Position numbers and translations under genes: made by a program
In this document: one piece after another, positions 12,082-23,268 of the stretch
How the letters are laid out: every line of letters starts with the position of its first letter
Position numbering within the stretch: position 1 is the first letter of the stretch
Notes under the pieces: generated by a model
Told to the model about the DNA's origin: nothing
The model's database searches: none
The model's input: only the letters and a program-made list of their open reading frames with translations
From: Allomyces macrogynus ATCC 38327
Taxonomy: Eukaryota > Blastocladiomycota > Blastocladiomycetes > Blastocladiales > Blastocladiaceae
Direction: 5' to 3'
Length of the DNA stretch: 64,000 nucleotides
NCBI GenBank assembly: GCA_000151295.1
Contig: GG745329.1
Location: 1,002,897 to 1,066,896 of the forward strand

Positions 12082-12442
12082 CTTGGCGGGCGGGCTGAGG
12101 GGGTCGATCGCGTGCAGCAAGGAGAGAAGAAGAGGGCGCGGTGGTCGCCGCGCGGTGGTGGTCTGGTCGCGGTCGGCAGGGCAAAAGCGAGACGATCCCA
12201 CGCCGGCACGACATGGCGCGACATGGCGGCGCGCCGCAGAAGCAAAGGTCCTTGCGTGATGAAGGGAACACGTGCACAATCTCTTGAGTGTCTGTCTCCC
12301 TTGCCTCCCGCGGTTTCTCCAGCTTCCTCCACAACGTCCTCGCTCTTGATCTCCGCACGCCCAGCTCTCAGGCAAACCGACAATCGCTTCAAAACTGTCA
12401 TCAATAATATCCGCATCCACATACGCTCAAATTGCGGCGCCA
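12082..12442. other. intergenic, IPP1 promoter side
   Basis: About 360 nt between the pyrophosphatase start and the SAS-6 stop, both on the minus strand. No gene seen. Confidence 0.4.
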
Positions 12443-14601
12443 CTAGAAAAACGCGCTCACGCGCGGCGCGCCGTGCCCATCCCTCGTCGACCGCGCCGCC
12501 GCGAGCCCGCCGGGCCCCGATGATGGCCCACCCGCTGTAGACCGCGCGCCCACACTCGTTCCGGCGACAGGCACTGGGATCATGGACCGCGCCCCTCCAC
12601 CGCCATTCATCCCGGGCGGTGGTGGTGGTGGCGCCGAGGATCGCGCGGGGCTCGCCGACCGGTGCACCGACTCCATGAGCCGAGTCGCCGTCTGCGACTT
12701 GAGCGGCGAGAGCGTGCGGAACGGGAACGTGGCCGTGCCCGCGGCGGGCGGCATGGGCGCGCCCGTGGCCGTGGACGGGCGCGTGTAGACGGCCTCGTCA
12801 GCGTGGAACCCGACGCGCGGCGACGGGTTCTTGAGCAGGTCCGAGTTGAGCTGGCGGTGGAGAAAGTCGACGACTACAAGGGGAGGGCAACGACAGAGTG
12901 GATCAGTGAAACGTTGAGCGAGCGCACGAGACAAAAGAAAATGCGTACGCTCTTGCTGCTCCTTCCTACTTGCCTCCAACCGGTCCATCTCACCCTTCAA
13001 CTGCGCGACCTCGGTGCTCTTGGCCGCGAGCGCCGCCTCGGCATTCTCGAGCTGCTTGCGCACCGCCGCGACTTCATTCGCCATCTGGTTGAGCATCCCC
13101 TGCCGCTCATCCAGCAGCTTCTCCTGCTGCAGCGTGACCAAATTCTTGGTCTTCAACTTGGCCTTTTGCTCCTTCATCGCTTGCTGCAACTTGCCAATGA
13201 TCGCGTTCCCCTTGGTAATCTCGCCCAGCGCCTCCTTGAGCGAGCTCTCGACCTGCGCGAGTTTCGCGCGCGTCACTTCGAGGTCCGTCGCCAAATGCTC
13301 GCGGCGCTCGACCTCGCGCTCGAGATCGCGCTGTGTGGAACGTAACCGGTCGGACCGGTCGTGCTCGCGCGCCTCGAGCTGCCCGGCCTGCTCGGTCACG
13401 CGCTGCAGGTCGTGCTGGCACCGGTAGAGGTCCTGGTCGGCAGTGGCCTTTTCAGACTGCAGAGCTTGGTGTGTGCGCTGTAACGCCGCGTAGTCGGCAG
13501 ATAAGCGCGCGTGCGCATCCTTAAGTCCGGCGAGCGACGATTCGAGCGCGCGGTTCTGCGCGGCGAGTTGCTCGTAGGAAGTCGAGGTCGTGGATTCCTT
13601 GATGGTCAAGGATTGGATCTGCGGGATGGAGTGTGGTCAGTACACAAGGAGCGTGACGGTGGTCGAAGATTAAAGAAAGTAGGGACGAACCTTGCTCTCG
13701 AGCTGCGACTCGACGTTACGCAGCTGCCGCGCGTGCTCTTGCCGCTCGCGGTCGCGCTCTGCCAGCCGGTCCTCGCGCTCCTTGGCGAGTTCCTGTGCGT
13801 GCTGCAACGCGAGTTTGCGCAATTCCTCGGCGTGCGCGGTGCGCATGTCGTCGAGTTGCTGCTGAATGCGCAGCGACGCTTGCTTGGCGTCGTCGAGCTG
13901 CGTCTGCATGGTCGTCGAGGTGGACGACTGCATTTGCTTGGCCATGGCGAGCTCTTCCTATGCCGGATCGGTGCGTGGTGAGTGCGAATTCATCGAAAAT
14001 GAGGAGGGTAAGGCGAGCCCACGCGCAACAGAGCACCTTGAGCATGGCGACCTGCGAGGCCAGGTACTGCTTGATGGCGTGGTCGTTGCCCGGGACAATG
14101 GCGAGCTCGAGATGCACGATCTGCCGAAACGAGTTGGTCTCGACGATTTGTAGTGTTGGGCGCGGGCCAATCACGAGCTGCGCATCGAATCTAGCTCATG
14201 GCCGTGGTCAGCCTGGACCACCGGCTCCACCTCGGAATCGCACCAAAAACATACTTGCCGTGCGCCGGACTCTGGCACGCGAGCGTTAGCAGCTCAATGA
14301 CCTTGTCGGGGAACACATTGAAGTCGACGACGAGCCCCTGGCGCGCCTTGAGCTGGTGGTAGTCGTCCTCGGCGAGCGACAGCGAGTAGTGAAAGAACGG
14401 GTCCTTTTCCTGCGTCAGGAGCACGTCGAGCGTGCGCCGAGGGTCGCGGCGCGTCGTGAGCGTCGCTTGCGCTTGAATGGTGCTCGTATGCAGGTCCTCG
14501 CCGACGACGGTCAGCGGGACCGTGGCCGTCCAAAGCGGGGGTGCAGGCGCGCGTAGCGCAGCGGAGCCCGGTGGCGGTGCGGGCGGGTTGAGAGCCATCA
14601 T
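12443..14601 (-). CDS. SAS6: centriole cartwheel protein SAS-6
   Basis: Builds the ninefold cartwheel at the base of centrioles and basal bodies. Five exons, complement(12443..12873, 12949..13618, 13691..13957, 14037..14190, 14255..14601), give 622 aa, all in phase. The globular N-terminal head is recognisable: RRTLDVLLTQEKDPFFHYSL, EDDYHQLKARQGLVVDFNVF, PDKVIELLTLA, then LQIVETNSFRQIVHLELAIV and PGNDHAIKQYLA. About 330 residues of heptad-rich coiled coil follow, closing with the family motif ELVDFLHRQLNSDLL. The last 120 residues are Pro/Ser/Gly-rich and disordered. A gene that builds basal bodies implies a flagellated stage in the life cycle. Divergent from the CTL transporter. Confidence 0.93.
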
Positions 14602-15392
14602 TGTGGAATCACGGCCGGCGGCCTGGGCCGTCGGGGTCGGTTGTACGATAAATGTAGCGGGCTCGCGGCGCCGCTAGAATGGGGCGCGGTTGGCGAGCGC
14701 TGTGCAGCAAGCGGCGCGCTGCTGAAGGTGCAAAAGTCGTCGGGATGCCGTTGGCGGCCGGCGAGGAGGTCGAAGACTTGACGATGGCAGCACGATGCTG
14801 AAAGCGCCAGCGGGACAGGGGTGCATTTGCCCCGTGAAACTCACGCTCCACACGTGTGTATCGTGGTGTGCCTCGCGCCGTGCCGTTTGCTCGAGTGTGT
14901 TCGCGCGTCGTTGCGGCCAGCTCGGCGTCGACGGCCCGGCTCGGCGCTGGCTCAGCCAAGCAACCTCCAAAGCCGAGGCAGCCTGCTGCACGACGAGCTT
15001 CAAGATCCGGGAAACGCGTGCCGACTCGCCACGCTCCCCGCTCCTCCTCCCGACAACCCCGCCCTCACCTCCTTGCTTCGTGACCTGGCCCCCTTGATCC
15101 CCGTCCTCTCGCGCAGACCGCTCGCTCTTCTTCGCACCGTGCCCCCTCTCCGGGCAATAGACGCCAATCCCAATCCTTGCCGCGCGCCGGCCAAGGTTCG
15201 ACGACCAATCCGCACCAGCGCGATACTTCCGACTCGATCCATCCGTTGCTGACGCTGGATCGCGCTTGCCCCCTGTATCCCCCCCTTGCGTCTGATCCAC
15301 AAGTAGCCCCTTTTCCGACTCTTTGCGCTCGTCGGCTCGGCAACTCGAGCCCGCTCACGCTGGATCTCTCAACCGACAAGACCTCGTCCGCC
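14602..15392. other. divergent intergenic region SAS6/CTL
   Basis: About 790 nt between two start codons on opposite strands. Pyrimidine-rich stretches precede the CTL start on the + strand. No gene seen. Confidence 0.4.
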
Positions 15393-17485
15393 ATGCCGCG
15401 CGTCACCCCCATAGACGCTGTCCCGCAATACGACAAGCCGCCCGGGCCCATTCACAACCGCAAGTGCCGCGATGTCATCTTTCTCATTATTTTCGGCGCC
15501 TATTGGGCCGGCATGATCATTCTCGCCATCTTGGCCGTCACTAATGGCGACTCGCGCCGGCTCATGTATGCTCCCGCGCGACTCCTTCATGTCTATCGTC
15601 GAGGAGATCCGTTTTCTGATACGGTTTCCGTTTGACTAGGGTCCCGACAGACTCGGAGGGCAACATGTGCGGCCTCGACCTGTCCTCGGCGGGCAAGCGC
15701 AACCTCGCGACCAAGCCGTACCTCTACTTCTTCAACCCGCTGCAGGCCACCGCCAAGCAAATCTGTGTCGAGACGTGCCCGTCGGCGACGGGCGTCACAA
15801 CGCTCTCGAACAAAGTATGCGCGTACGACGTGTCGCCGTCGACGGCCTCGGCGCTGGCCACGGCCGTACAGCAGGGCACGTGCGCATCGGTCCTCTACAT
15901 GTCGGCACCGGCGCTCAACCGGTGCGTGCCGTCGGGCGACTTCAACCAAGCGATTGCGCTCGGACTCGGCGCGGGCAACGCCGGGCTTGCGCAAAGTGCG
16001 GCTTCGTTGGTCGTTTGGGGCCAGGATATGGCGCGCAACCTGATCCAGGACACGGCAACGACGTGGCCGTGGATGCTCGGCGCGCTCGGCGCGTGCGTGC
16101 TCGCGTGCTTTATCTGGCTGCTCGTCCTGCGCTTCTTTGGCGGCCTGCTTACGTTCTTCACAATCATTGCCGTCGAGGGCGTTCTCGCCGGGTTTGCGTG
16201 GTACACCTACACAATGTGGCAGACCAAGCTGGCGGCTTACAACGTGGCGCTCGGTAACGGTGTGGCCACGGACGCGCTCAAGTACGACCGTGATACGGCG
16301 CTTGGGCTTTTCATTACGTGCACTGTGCTCGCGTCGGTGTTTTTGCTCATGATCATTGCCCTGCGCAAGCGCATCCGGATTGCCGTCAAGATTATCAAGG
16401 AGGCGTCGCGCGCGATCGGTGCCATGCCCATGATCATCTTGTTCCCGCTCACGACGTTTGTCTCGATTCTCGTGCTCGTCGCGTACTATCTCGGGATTGC
16501 CGCCTACATTGCCACGACGCCAGACGTGACCAACGTGAGCGTGCTCGGTGTGAACGCCACAATTGCCTACATCAAGTACTTCCAGTGGTCTGTTTCCTTA
16601 TGATGGTTTTCCTTTTGACATTGTCCCCCGTGTGAACAATGCCTCACCAACAACTCCACCGTCGCTAGGTACCACCTGTTCGGGTTCCTGTGGACGCTCG
16701 CATGGCTCACGGGCATCAACCAGACGACCTTGGCCGGCGCGATCGCGTCGTGGTATTGGACCATGGACAAGAAGCAGGTGCCGTCGTTTGCCGTGACCAA
16801 GTCGTTTGCGCGCACGATCCGGTACCACCTCGGCTCAATTGCGCTCGGGTCGTTTTTGATTGCCGTGACGCAATTGATTCGCGTGATCCTGATGTACCTG
16901 CAGCGGCACCTCGCGCAGGCCAACAACCGCGTTGCCAAGATTATCTTTGCGTGCCTGCAGTGTTGCTTTGCCTGTCTCGAGAAATTCATCAAGTTCATCA
17001 ACAAGAACGCCTACATCATGATCAGCATCACGGGCGACTCGTTCTGCACGGCCGCGCGCACGGCCACCGAACTGCTCGTACGCAACGCGTTCCGGCTCAT
17101 CGCCGTCGACTTTGTCGCCGGCTTTCTTGTGTTCCTGTCGAAAGCCGCCGTCTCGGTCGGGATCGCGTTTGGGCTCTACGTGCTGCTGCAGTACACGAAC
17201 GCGCAGGGGCTCACGCAGACGCAGTTTATTGGCGCCGTCTGCATTCTCGTCTGGGTCGCGTGCTGGATGATCGTGTCGGGCTTTTTCGGCGTCTACCGCA
17301 TGGCCATCGACACGATCTTCCTGTGCTTCTGCGAGGACTGCGAGCGCAACGACGGGTCCGACGAAAAGCCGTATTATATGAGCCCGGACTTGGCCGCGCT
17401 CACGTCGGTCAAGCAGCAGGGCGCTCCGCAGATCGCGACGGTGCCCGTTAAGACGGCCAAGATGACGCAGGTCAAGAAGTCGTAG
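15393..17485 (+). CDS. choline transporter-like protein (CTL/SLC44 family)
   Basis: Multi-pass membrane protein of the CTL (SLC44) family; animal members move choline and ethanolamine, while fungal roles are less certain. Three exons, 15393..15565, 15640..16587 and 16669..17485, give 645 aa. The N-terminus has KCRDVIFLIIFGAYWAGMII, then a large Cys-bearing loop starting PTDSEGNMCGLDL, typical of CTL1-type proteins. About ten transmembrane segments follow. Family motifs include KYFQW+YHLFGFLWT (restored across the second intron), ASWYWTMDKKQVP, SFARTIRYHLGSIALGS and NKNAYIMISITGDSFC. The C-terminal tail is short and Lys-rich. A second CTL/PNS1 gene lies 3 kb downstream on the same strand. Confidence 0.92.
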
Positions 17486-18044
17486 GCGGCGGGGATGCGT
17501 GCGAGAGTGGAGAGACTTGTGGAGGACTGGAAGAGCGGCACGAAGGCGCGGGTAGAGACTGAGGAGCTTGCTGAGCGAGCAATTTGCGGGGTGGGGCGAC
17601 GGACATAGAGCGGACCGTGAACATGCACCTTTCTTGCGCGACGGATTTGACCTCGGCGAACACTTTATATTGGGCGGAGAAGATGGAAAATGGACGACTC
17701 GCTGCGTATCAATCAGTTTTTGGCGAGTAAAACCGAGTAAAACCAGCTGGGGGTGGATCTACCTCCTCCACCTGTCGAGTCGAGGGTCAGAGAGAACAGC
17801 CGTGCTGCCTGAACGGCGGAGGATCTGTCCTTCGCCAGCACTTGCCGTCGAGTTGACAGCTCGAGAAGGATTCAGTCAAATCATTTCCACAATTAAGAAA
17901 CTATGGACAAACCCGCTCCATTCCAACTCGCTCCTGGCGGACGGACCATCCGATCCAAACGGAGAGCACTCGCTCCCTCTCTCATCGTCGACCGCGTCCA
18001 GCGCGATCTCCATTCAATGAAACTCCCTCGCCACTTCCCCTGCT
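17486..18044. other. convergent intergenic region
   Basis: About 560 nt between two convergent 3' ends (CTL and the secreted orphan). It is less GC-rich than the genes. Nothing recognised. Confidence 0.4.
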
Positions 18045-19459
18045 CTAGTAAAAGAACAGATCATCGAGCTCCTCGTCGTACTGGTCGACAATCGACGCCT
18101 CCTCGAGCGCTTCGTCCCACAGATCCTCGAACGAGTCCTCGGCGTACGAGAAGCCAGAGGGCTCGTCGTCCTCGGCCAGGGCGTCAATGTCGGCGAGCGA
18201 ATAGGGCAGGTTCTCCTTGCCGCGCGGCGGGACCGGCAGCGACTTGGGTGGGTTGGCGAGATGATCCTTGGTCGCCTGGCACGTCTGCAAGTCGACAAAG
18301 TCGAAAATCATGGGGCCCACGGAACCGACACAGTTCGCGTCGGCCAGCTTGTAGGAGACTTCAAACTTGATCCCGACGCTCGGCTCGTGCGCGGGGTACG
18401 GGATTTCTGGTATTAGTGGAGAGGAATTAGTTTGTCGCAGGTCGACGGCGGCAGATGAGAAGCACAGCGAGAGAACATACCTTTGGCCGTGAACTTTTCC
18501 TTGATCTCAAACGCAATCTTGCCGAGGTCGGCCATTTCCGGGACCGACCGGTCGAGCACCGACGTGTGAATCGTCATCGACCCAACGAGCACGCGCATCG
18601 ACAAGTCGCGCAGCTCGCACCGCGGACGCACGCCAGTGATGCGCAGCAAAGTGCGCAACGACCCGGCCTGCAAGAACCCAAACGTCTCGGCCGACAAAGC
18701 GGCGCCGCCTTCAATCGGCTTGGTCGTGAGCGTGATGACGTGCGTCTCCGGCACTGCCTTAGCCGCATCGGTCGTCGTCACGGTCGACCGGTCGTAAATG
18801 GCCGTTGCCCACTTGGCGACGTCCGTCTCCTTGACAAACGCGTCGAGTCCGAGCGTCGCCAATGCCGTGGTCACCTTGGGGTTGGCCTTTTGCAGGTTAT
18901 CCTTCCACGTCGACAGCTTGGTCGTCATGTCCTTGATATCCGACAGCGGCGGTGGCGGGATGCGGTGCTTGGCCGAGTGCGCCGACCCGACAATGTCGAT
19001 CGCCTCGGCAAAATCGACGACCGTCTTGAACACGTCCTTGATGCTCGGCGTCACCTGTTCCCAGGCTTCGGCAAACTTGGGCGAGCTCAGAATATCCTTG
19101 GGGAACAGGTGCCGCAAGAACGTGGGCGCGGCCTCGACACGGATCACGCGCGGCGAGAGCACGCGCGACGGGGCACTGACCAAGTCGGCGAGCCCCACGC
19201 TGGCCCCGGGCTCGGCGGGGGCCACCACGTTCACGGCGGCCGCGAGCTGGTTGAAGGGGCCCGTCTGTGCGGCCGACTTGAGGTCGAGCTTGGCGTCGTT
19301 TGCCGCGTGCTTGACGGGGAACATGGCCGAACACGCCTCGATGCCGGGGAAGTGGCCCGGCTGGAAGGTGATCGTCTCGGCGCGCACCGCCGGCGAGAGG
19401 GGCGCGAGCAGCGCCGCGAGCAGCGCGAGCAGCGTGAGGACCGACGTCGTGGACCGCAT
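18045..19459 (-). CDS. secreted orphan protein with signal peptide
   Basis: I do not recognise this 446-aa protein. Two exons, complement(18045..18406, 18481..19459), join in phase through a GTATGT donor. It starts MRSTTSVLTLLALLAALLAP with SPAVRAETITF after it, a clear signal peptide with a likely AxA cleavage site. No other hydrophobic span is present, so it should be soluble and secreted or lumenal. The body is mixed alpha/beta with scattered Cys (for example IEACSAMF, RPRCELRDL, DANCVGS, LQTCQATKD). The last 60 residues are strongly acidic (EDSFEDLWDEALEEASIVDQ...DELDDLFFY). It lies between two CTL-type transporters and is divergent from the second. Confidence 0.75.
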
Positions 19460-20451
19460 CTTGGCGTGGGCGGGTTGAAGGAGTCGGCGTCAGCGTCGGG
19501 AGAGAGCGGCAACGGGAACGCGGCGGCAGCGTGGTTGGGCGGGTGCTTTATATTCGCGTCGAAGCGTCGGCGGTGTGGGCACGCGCACGCAATCTGTCGC
19601 GTCAGGGGCGGTCGTGGGTGGGGCTCACGAACACCAGCGCACCGCGCAGGGCGGGTGCGATCCCCGGCGTGGGAACGGTGGTGGCAGCGAACGCGCCCAT
19701 GGCCATGGCGGCACGCCCACGGAAGTTCGCTGTCAAGGCGGTGCGCGCGAGCTGCTGCTCGCGTGCACGAAGTCTCGGGCGTGATCACAAAGACGGTGGT
19801 GGGAGACGCGATCACGTCGTCGAGGCGTGTTTATCACGCAGTGAATAGTCGGCTCGAGGTGTCGAGCGTGCGAGACGCGTCTGCAATGCCGTCTGTTCAT
19901 GTCGTTATGTCAGCAGCATCGAACTTGCATGTTGCACGCCAAGAAACTCTGCAAACAACCACCGGCGCAACCGTCCGCCCACTGCACCAACCGAGGACCG
20001 CAACACGGCCGCCTCGCTCTTTTCCAGACCAGGAGCAGCCAGCACGGCCCGCACCGAGCACCAAAAATCGAATATTTCCCTGATCCGCCCCGCTTGGCAG
20101 GCGGACTCTGTCCTTTCCTTTGCAGCCCCACGCCCTTCGGCCCGCCGCACCGCCCTTCGCGAACATCAAGTGATCTCTTCTCTTCTCTCGCTCGTTCGGG
20201 CCTCTTCCACTCTGCTTCGCTTCGCGCCGTTGCACCCGTTGCTCGCTCTATAAACCCGACGCGCTCTCCTTCACCGGCAACCCAACTGCTCCATCGACGC
20301 GGCTCCAACGCGTCGGTCCCTTCGCTCCCCTTTCCTTGCTTGATCCGCCGCGCATCGCGCTCCTCTCCCCGTCCCACCTCTCCTCCGCGCCGTGCCCAGC
20401 AACTCCCCGCACTCGATCCGAACCACATCCCCGACTCCGACGCCGCCGACC
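19460..20451. other. divergent intergenic region
   Basis: About 990 nt between the secreted orphan (-) and the PNS1-like gene (+). The 250 nt before the + strand ATG are pyrimidine-rich, as before other starts here. No gene seen. Confidence 0.4.
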
Positions 20452-22445
20452 ATGGCACAACAGCCGAACCCATACGGCGCCTACCAAGCCTACCCGCCGC
20501 AGCAGGGCACCGGCGCCGGCGGTAACTACCCGCAACCGCTCGGCGGCATGCCCTACGCGCCGTCGCCGACGCCCATGTACCCCGAGCAGCAGCCCATGTA
20601 CCCGATGCAGCAGCAGGGCGGTGGCATGCCGCAGTACCCGCCCGCGCAGCCCTACCCGCCGCAACAGCAGCCGCCGCCCAAGACGGAGCCGGCACCGGCG
20701 CCGCCGCAGTACGGGTCGCAGCAAGTCTTTGTCGAGCAACCGCAGGGTAGTGGCAGCCGGTTCGCGCCGCCCAAGGGTCCGCAGGTACCTAGGTGGAGCT
20801 TGATGTGTCGCGGTGCGCTTTCAACGCTTCAATTAACGTTCCCCCCCCCCCCCCCCCCCCTTCTTTTCTTCTTTTCTCCCTGCAGGACCTCTGGGCCGCG
20901 TGTCTGTTCATCGTCCACCTGGGCGCGTTTATTGCCCTTGCCGCGATCTCGATCCCCAAGATTGATTTCGCGACCATGTCGCTCAAGGCGGGCGCGACAC
21001 CGTTCTCGGGCCGTGCGCCGGCGTCACGGTCGCCACAGGGCGGCGGGATTGGCCTGTCGAAGGCGGCGATATCGGCCATGGTTATTGGTGTCGTGGCCGC
21101 CGGCGTGCTGAGTCTCTGCTACCTGCTCGCGATGCGTCGGTTCCCAAAGAAGTTGATCAAGTTCACGTTCTTCTTTGCGATCGCGTATTACATTGCCATG
21201 GCGGTGCTGTCGTTTGTGCTGACCAAGTACGTTTCCGTTGGCCGTGCGATGAGTCGGTGAGCGATCGGATGAGATTGAGCTGACGCGTTTGCTGTTTCGA
21301 AAACAGGAACATTGCCGCGGCCGTTGTGAGCCTGATCATTGTCGCCATCTTTGCCCTGTGCTACCGCGCCTACCGCGAGCGCATGCCGTTTGCCAGCGTC
21401 ATGCTCGCGACCGTCGCCGACGTGACCATGAAGTACAGCGGCACCGTGTGGACCGGCATTTTTGGCCTCGTCCTTGGGCTCGGGTACCTGATCTTCTGGG
21501 CCGTCAGCATCATTGCTTTCTACCTGTATTTCGGGAACCCCACGACGACCACGTCCCCGTCCACGGGCCAGACGCGCACGACCGTGAACGCGGCGCTCTA
21601 CCCGATCTACGTGTTCAGCCTGTTCTCGTGGTATTGGACGTCGCAAGTCATTTCGAATGTCGTGCACGTGACGGTCGCTGGCGTGTTTGCCTCGTTCTAC
21701 TTCTTGTCCGGGTCGCCAACGGGCATGCCGTCGAGTCCGACGTGGGGCGCGTTCAAACGCGCGACGACCACGTCGTTTGGGTCGATTTGCTTTGGGTCGT
21801 TGATCATTGCCCTGATCCAGACGACGCGCGCCGTGCTGCGGCAGATTGCGCAGGACTCAGATTCGGCCGTGGGCGCGTTCTTGGCGTGCTGTATCGAGTG
21901 CCTGTTGGCGTGGATCGAGGGGCTCGTCGAGTACTTCAACTTCTACGGTACATTGTCTTTTTCGCGTCCTCACTCGTATTCGTGCTGCCGACTAATCTCT
22001 GGACCTTCTCCACCCGATAGCCTTCACGCAGGTCGCCATCTACGGCAAGCCTTTCTGCCGCGCCGGCAAGGACACGTGGACCATGATCAAGGACCGCGGC
22101 GTGGACGCGATCATCAACGATTCGCTGATCGGCAACGTGCTGTTTTTTGGCGCGCTCTTGCTCGCCGGCATCAACGTGCTCATTGCCTGGATCGTGTTTG
22201 CCGTGGGCAGCGCAATCGCGAGCTCGGCCACGTCGGGTGGGGCCCTCGCGCTGGTCTTGATTTGCGCAGCCCTGATGGGCATGGTCGTCTTCATGCTCGT
22301 CGCGTCGGTGATCGAGTCGGGTACGGCGACCACGTTTGTGTGCCTGGCCGAGGACCCGCAGGCACTGCGCGCGACCAAGCCGGCGCTCTGGGACCAGATT
22401 CGCGCGACGTATCCGGAGGCGGCGTTTGTGAATATGTACGCGTAA
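20452..22445 (+). CDS. PNS1: PNS1-like CTL family transporter
   Basis: CTL/SLC44 family membrane protein of the fungal PNS1 type. Four exons, 20452..20784, 20886..21226, 21307..21947 and 22021..22445, give 579 aa in phase. The first 110 residues are a cytosolic Pro/Gln/Tyr-rich tail (QPYPPQQQPPPKTEP and similar), as in yeast Pns1. Roughly ten transmembrane segments follow. Diagnostic stretches are SLFSWYWTSQVISNVVHVTV, AGVFASFYF, TSFGSICFGSLIIALIQTTR and, across intron 3, FNFY+AFTQVAIYGKPFC. The tail EAAFVNMYA is short. Intron 1 contains a 20-C homopolymer just before its acceptor. It differs from the upstream CTL in its N-terminal tail and lacks the large Cys loop. Confidence 0.92.
20841..20860. 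repeat. poly-C tract of 20
   Basis: Twenty uninterrupted C within intron 1 of the PNS1-like gene, where it could act as the polypyrimidine tract of the acceptor at 20885. Confidence 0.9.
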
Positions 22446-23268
22446 AGTCGTTCGTGGGCGGCCGCGAGCGGCTGCCGCGCGTCGGACGCGCGCACCTCGG
22501 CGCCGGACCCCGTCGTGTTGTGCCGCGTCGTGTCGATTCGTTGTCGATTCCCTGTCGTCGGTGGAGTGCACCTCTGTGACAAATATTTAAACTATTCGGT
22601 ATTTAATTGGTTTGTTTCCTTTTTTTTTTTTTTTTTTTTTTGGTTAAAATGGCCTTGTCACAGTGAGAGTTTTGCCGTCAGAGTTACGCGCCAACCGGGC
22701 CAGGCGTGATCGTCGTCGCCACGCTCACAGCCGACCAACCACCACCTCCTGGCGTGGCCGACAGGACCGGACAAGCTCAAATAGTTACCCTGCCCACGCC
22801 AGAAGGCCGGCTGGGATTTTTTGCCTTCGACACTGCGGCAGCGGTCTTCGTCTTTCCTTCAGCAACGACCGCTCCCTGCACGCTCGCTCCGCCGCCTGTC
22901 TGCCCGCCAAACGCTGCCGACGCTCCGTCAAGGCCGCCGCTGCTCCAACGCCCACGCCAGCGTGCCGTGCTCGCTCTTTCTCTCGCGAGCAGCGTTCCAA
23001 CCTCGCATCTGGCCGCAACCGGCGAGCCTCCCGCGTTTGCGCAACGATTTCACTTGCTCGCATCTTGCCTCGCGCCGATCCCGACCTACGACGACGCGAC
23101 CTCCCGACGATTGCGCGTTTGATCTCTCGAGCGAGCTGCTTGCCGCTGGCCGGCCGAGCATCACGCTCTCTGAAACCGGCTGCACCGCACCCGCAACGGC
23201 ACAGCGGCACCGACTTGAACGAAAAACGACGGACACGACCTGCACGCGCCTGCACGGCTGCCGGCACC
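22446..23268. other. intergenic, PNS1-like to orphan
   Basis: About 820 nt between two + strand genes. It carries an AT-richer segment just after the PNS1-like stop and a run of more than 20 T near 22619-22641, which could belong to a 3' processing region. The second half is pyrimidine-rich promoter-like DNA. Confidence 0.4.
22619..22641. repeat. poly-T tract (about 23)
   Basis: Long T run on the + strand about 175 nt after the PNS1-like stop codon. It is an isolated homopolymer without an adjacent element or target-site duplication that I could see. Confidence 0.85.
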
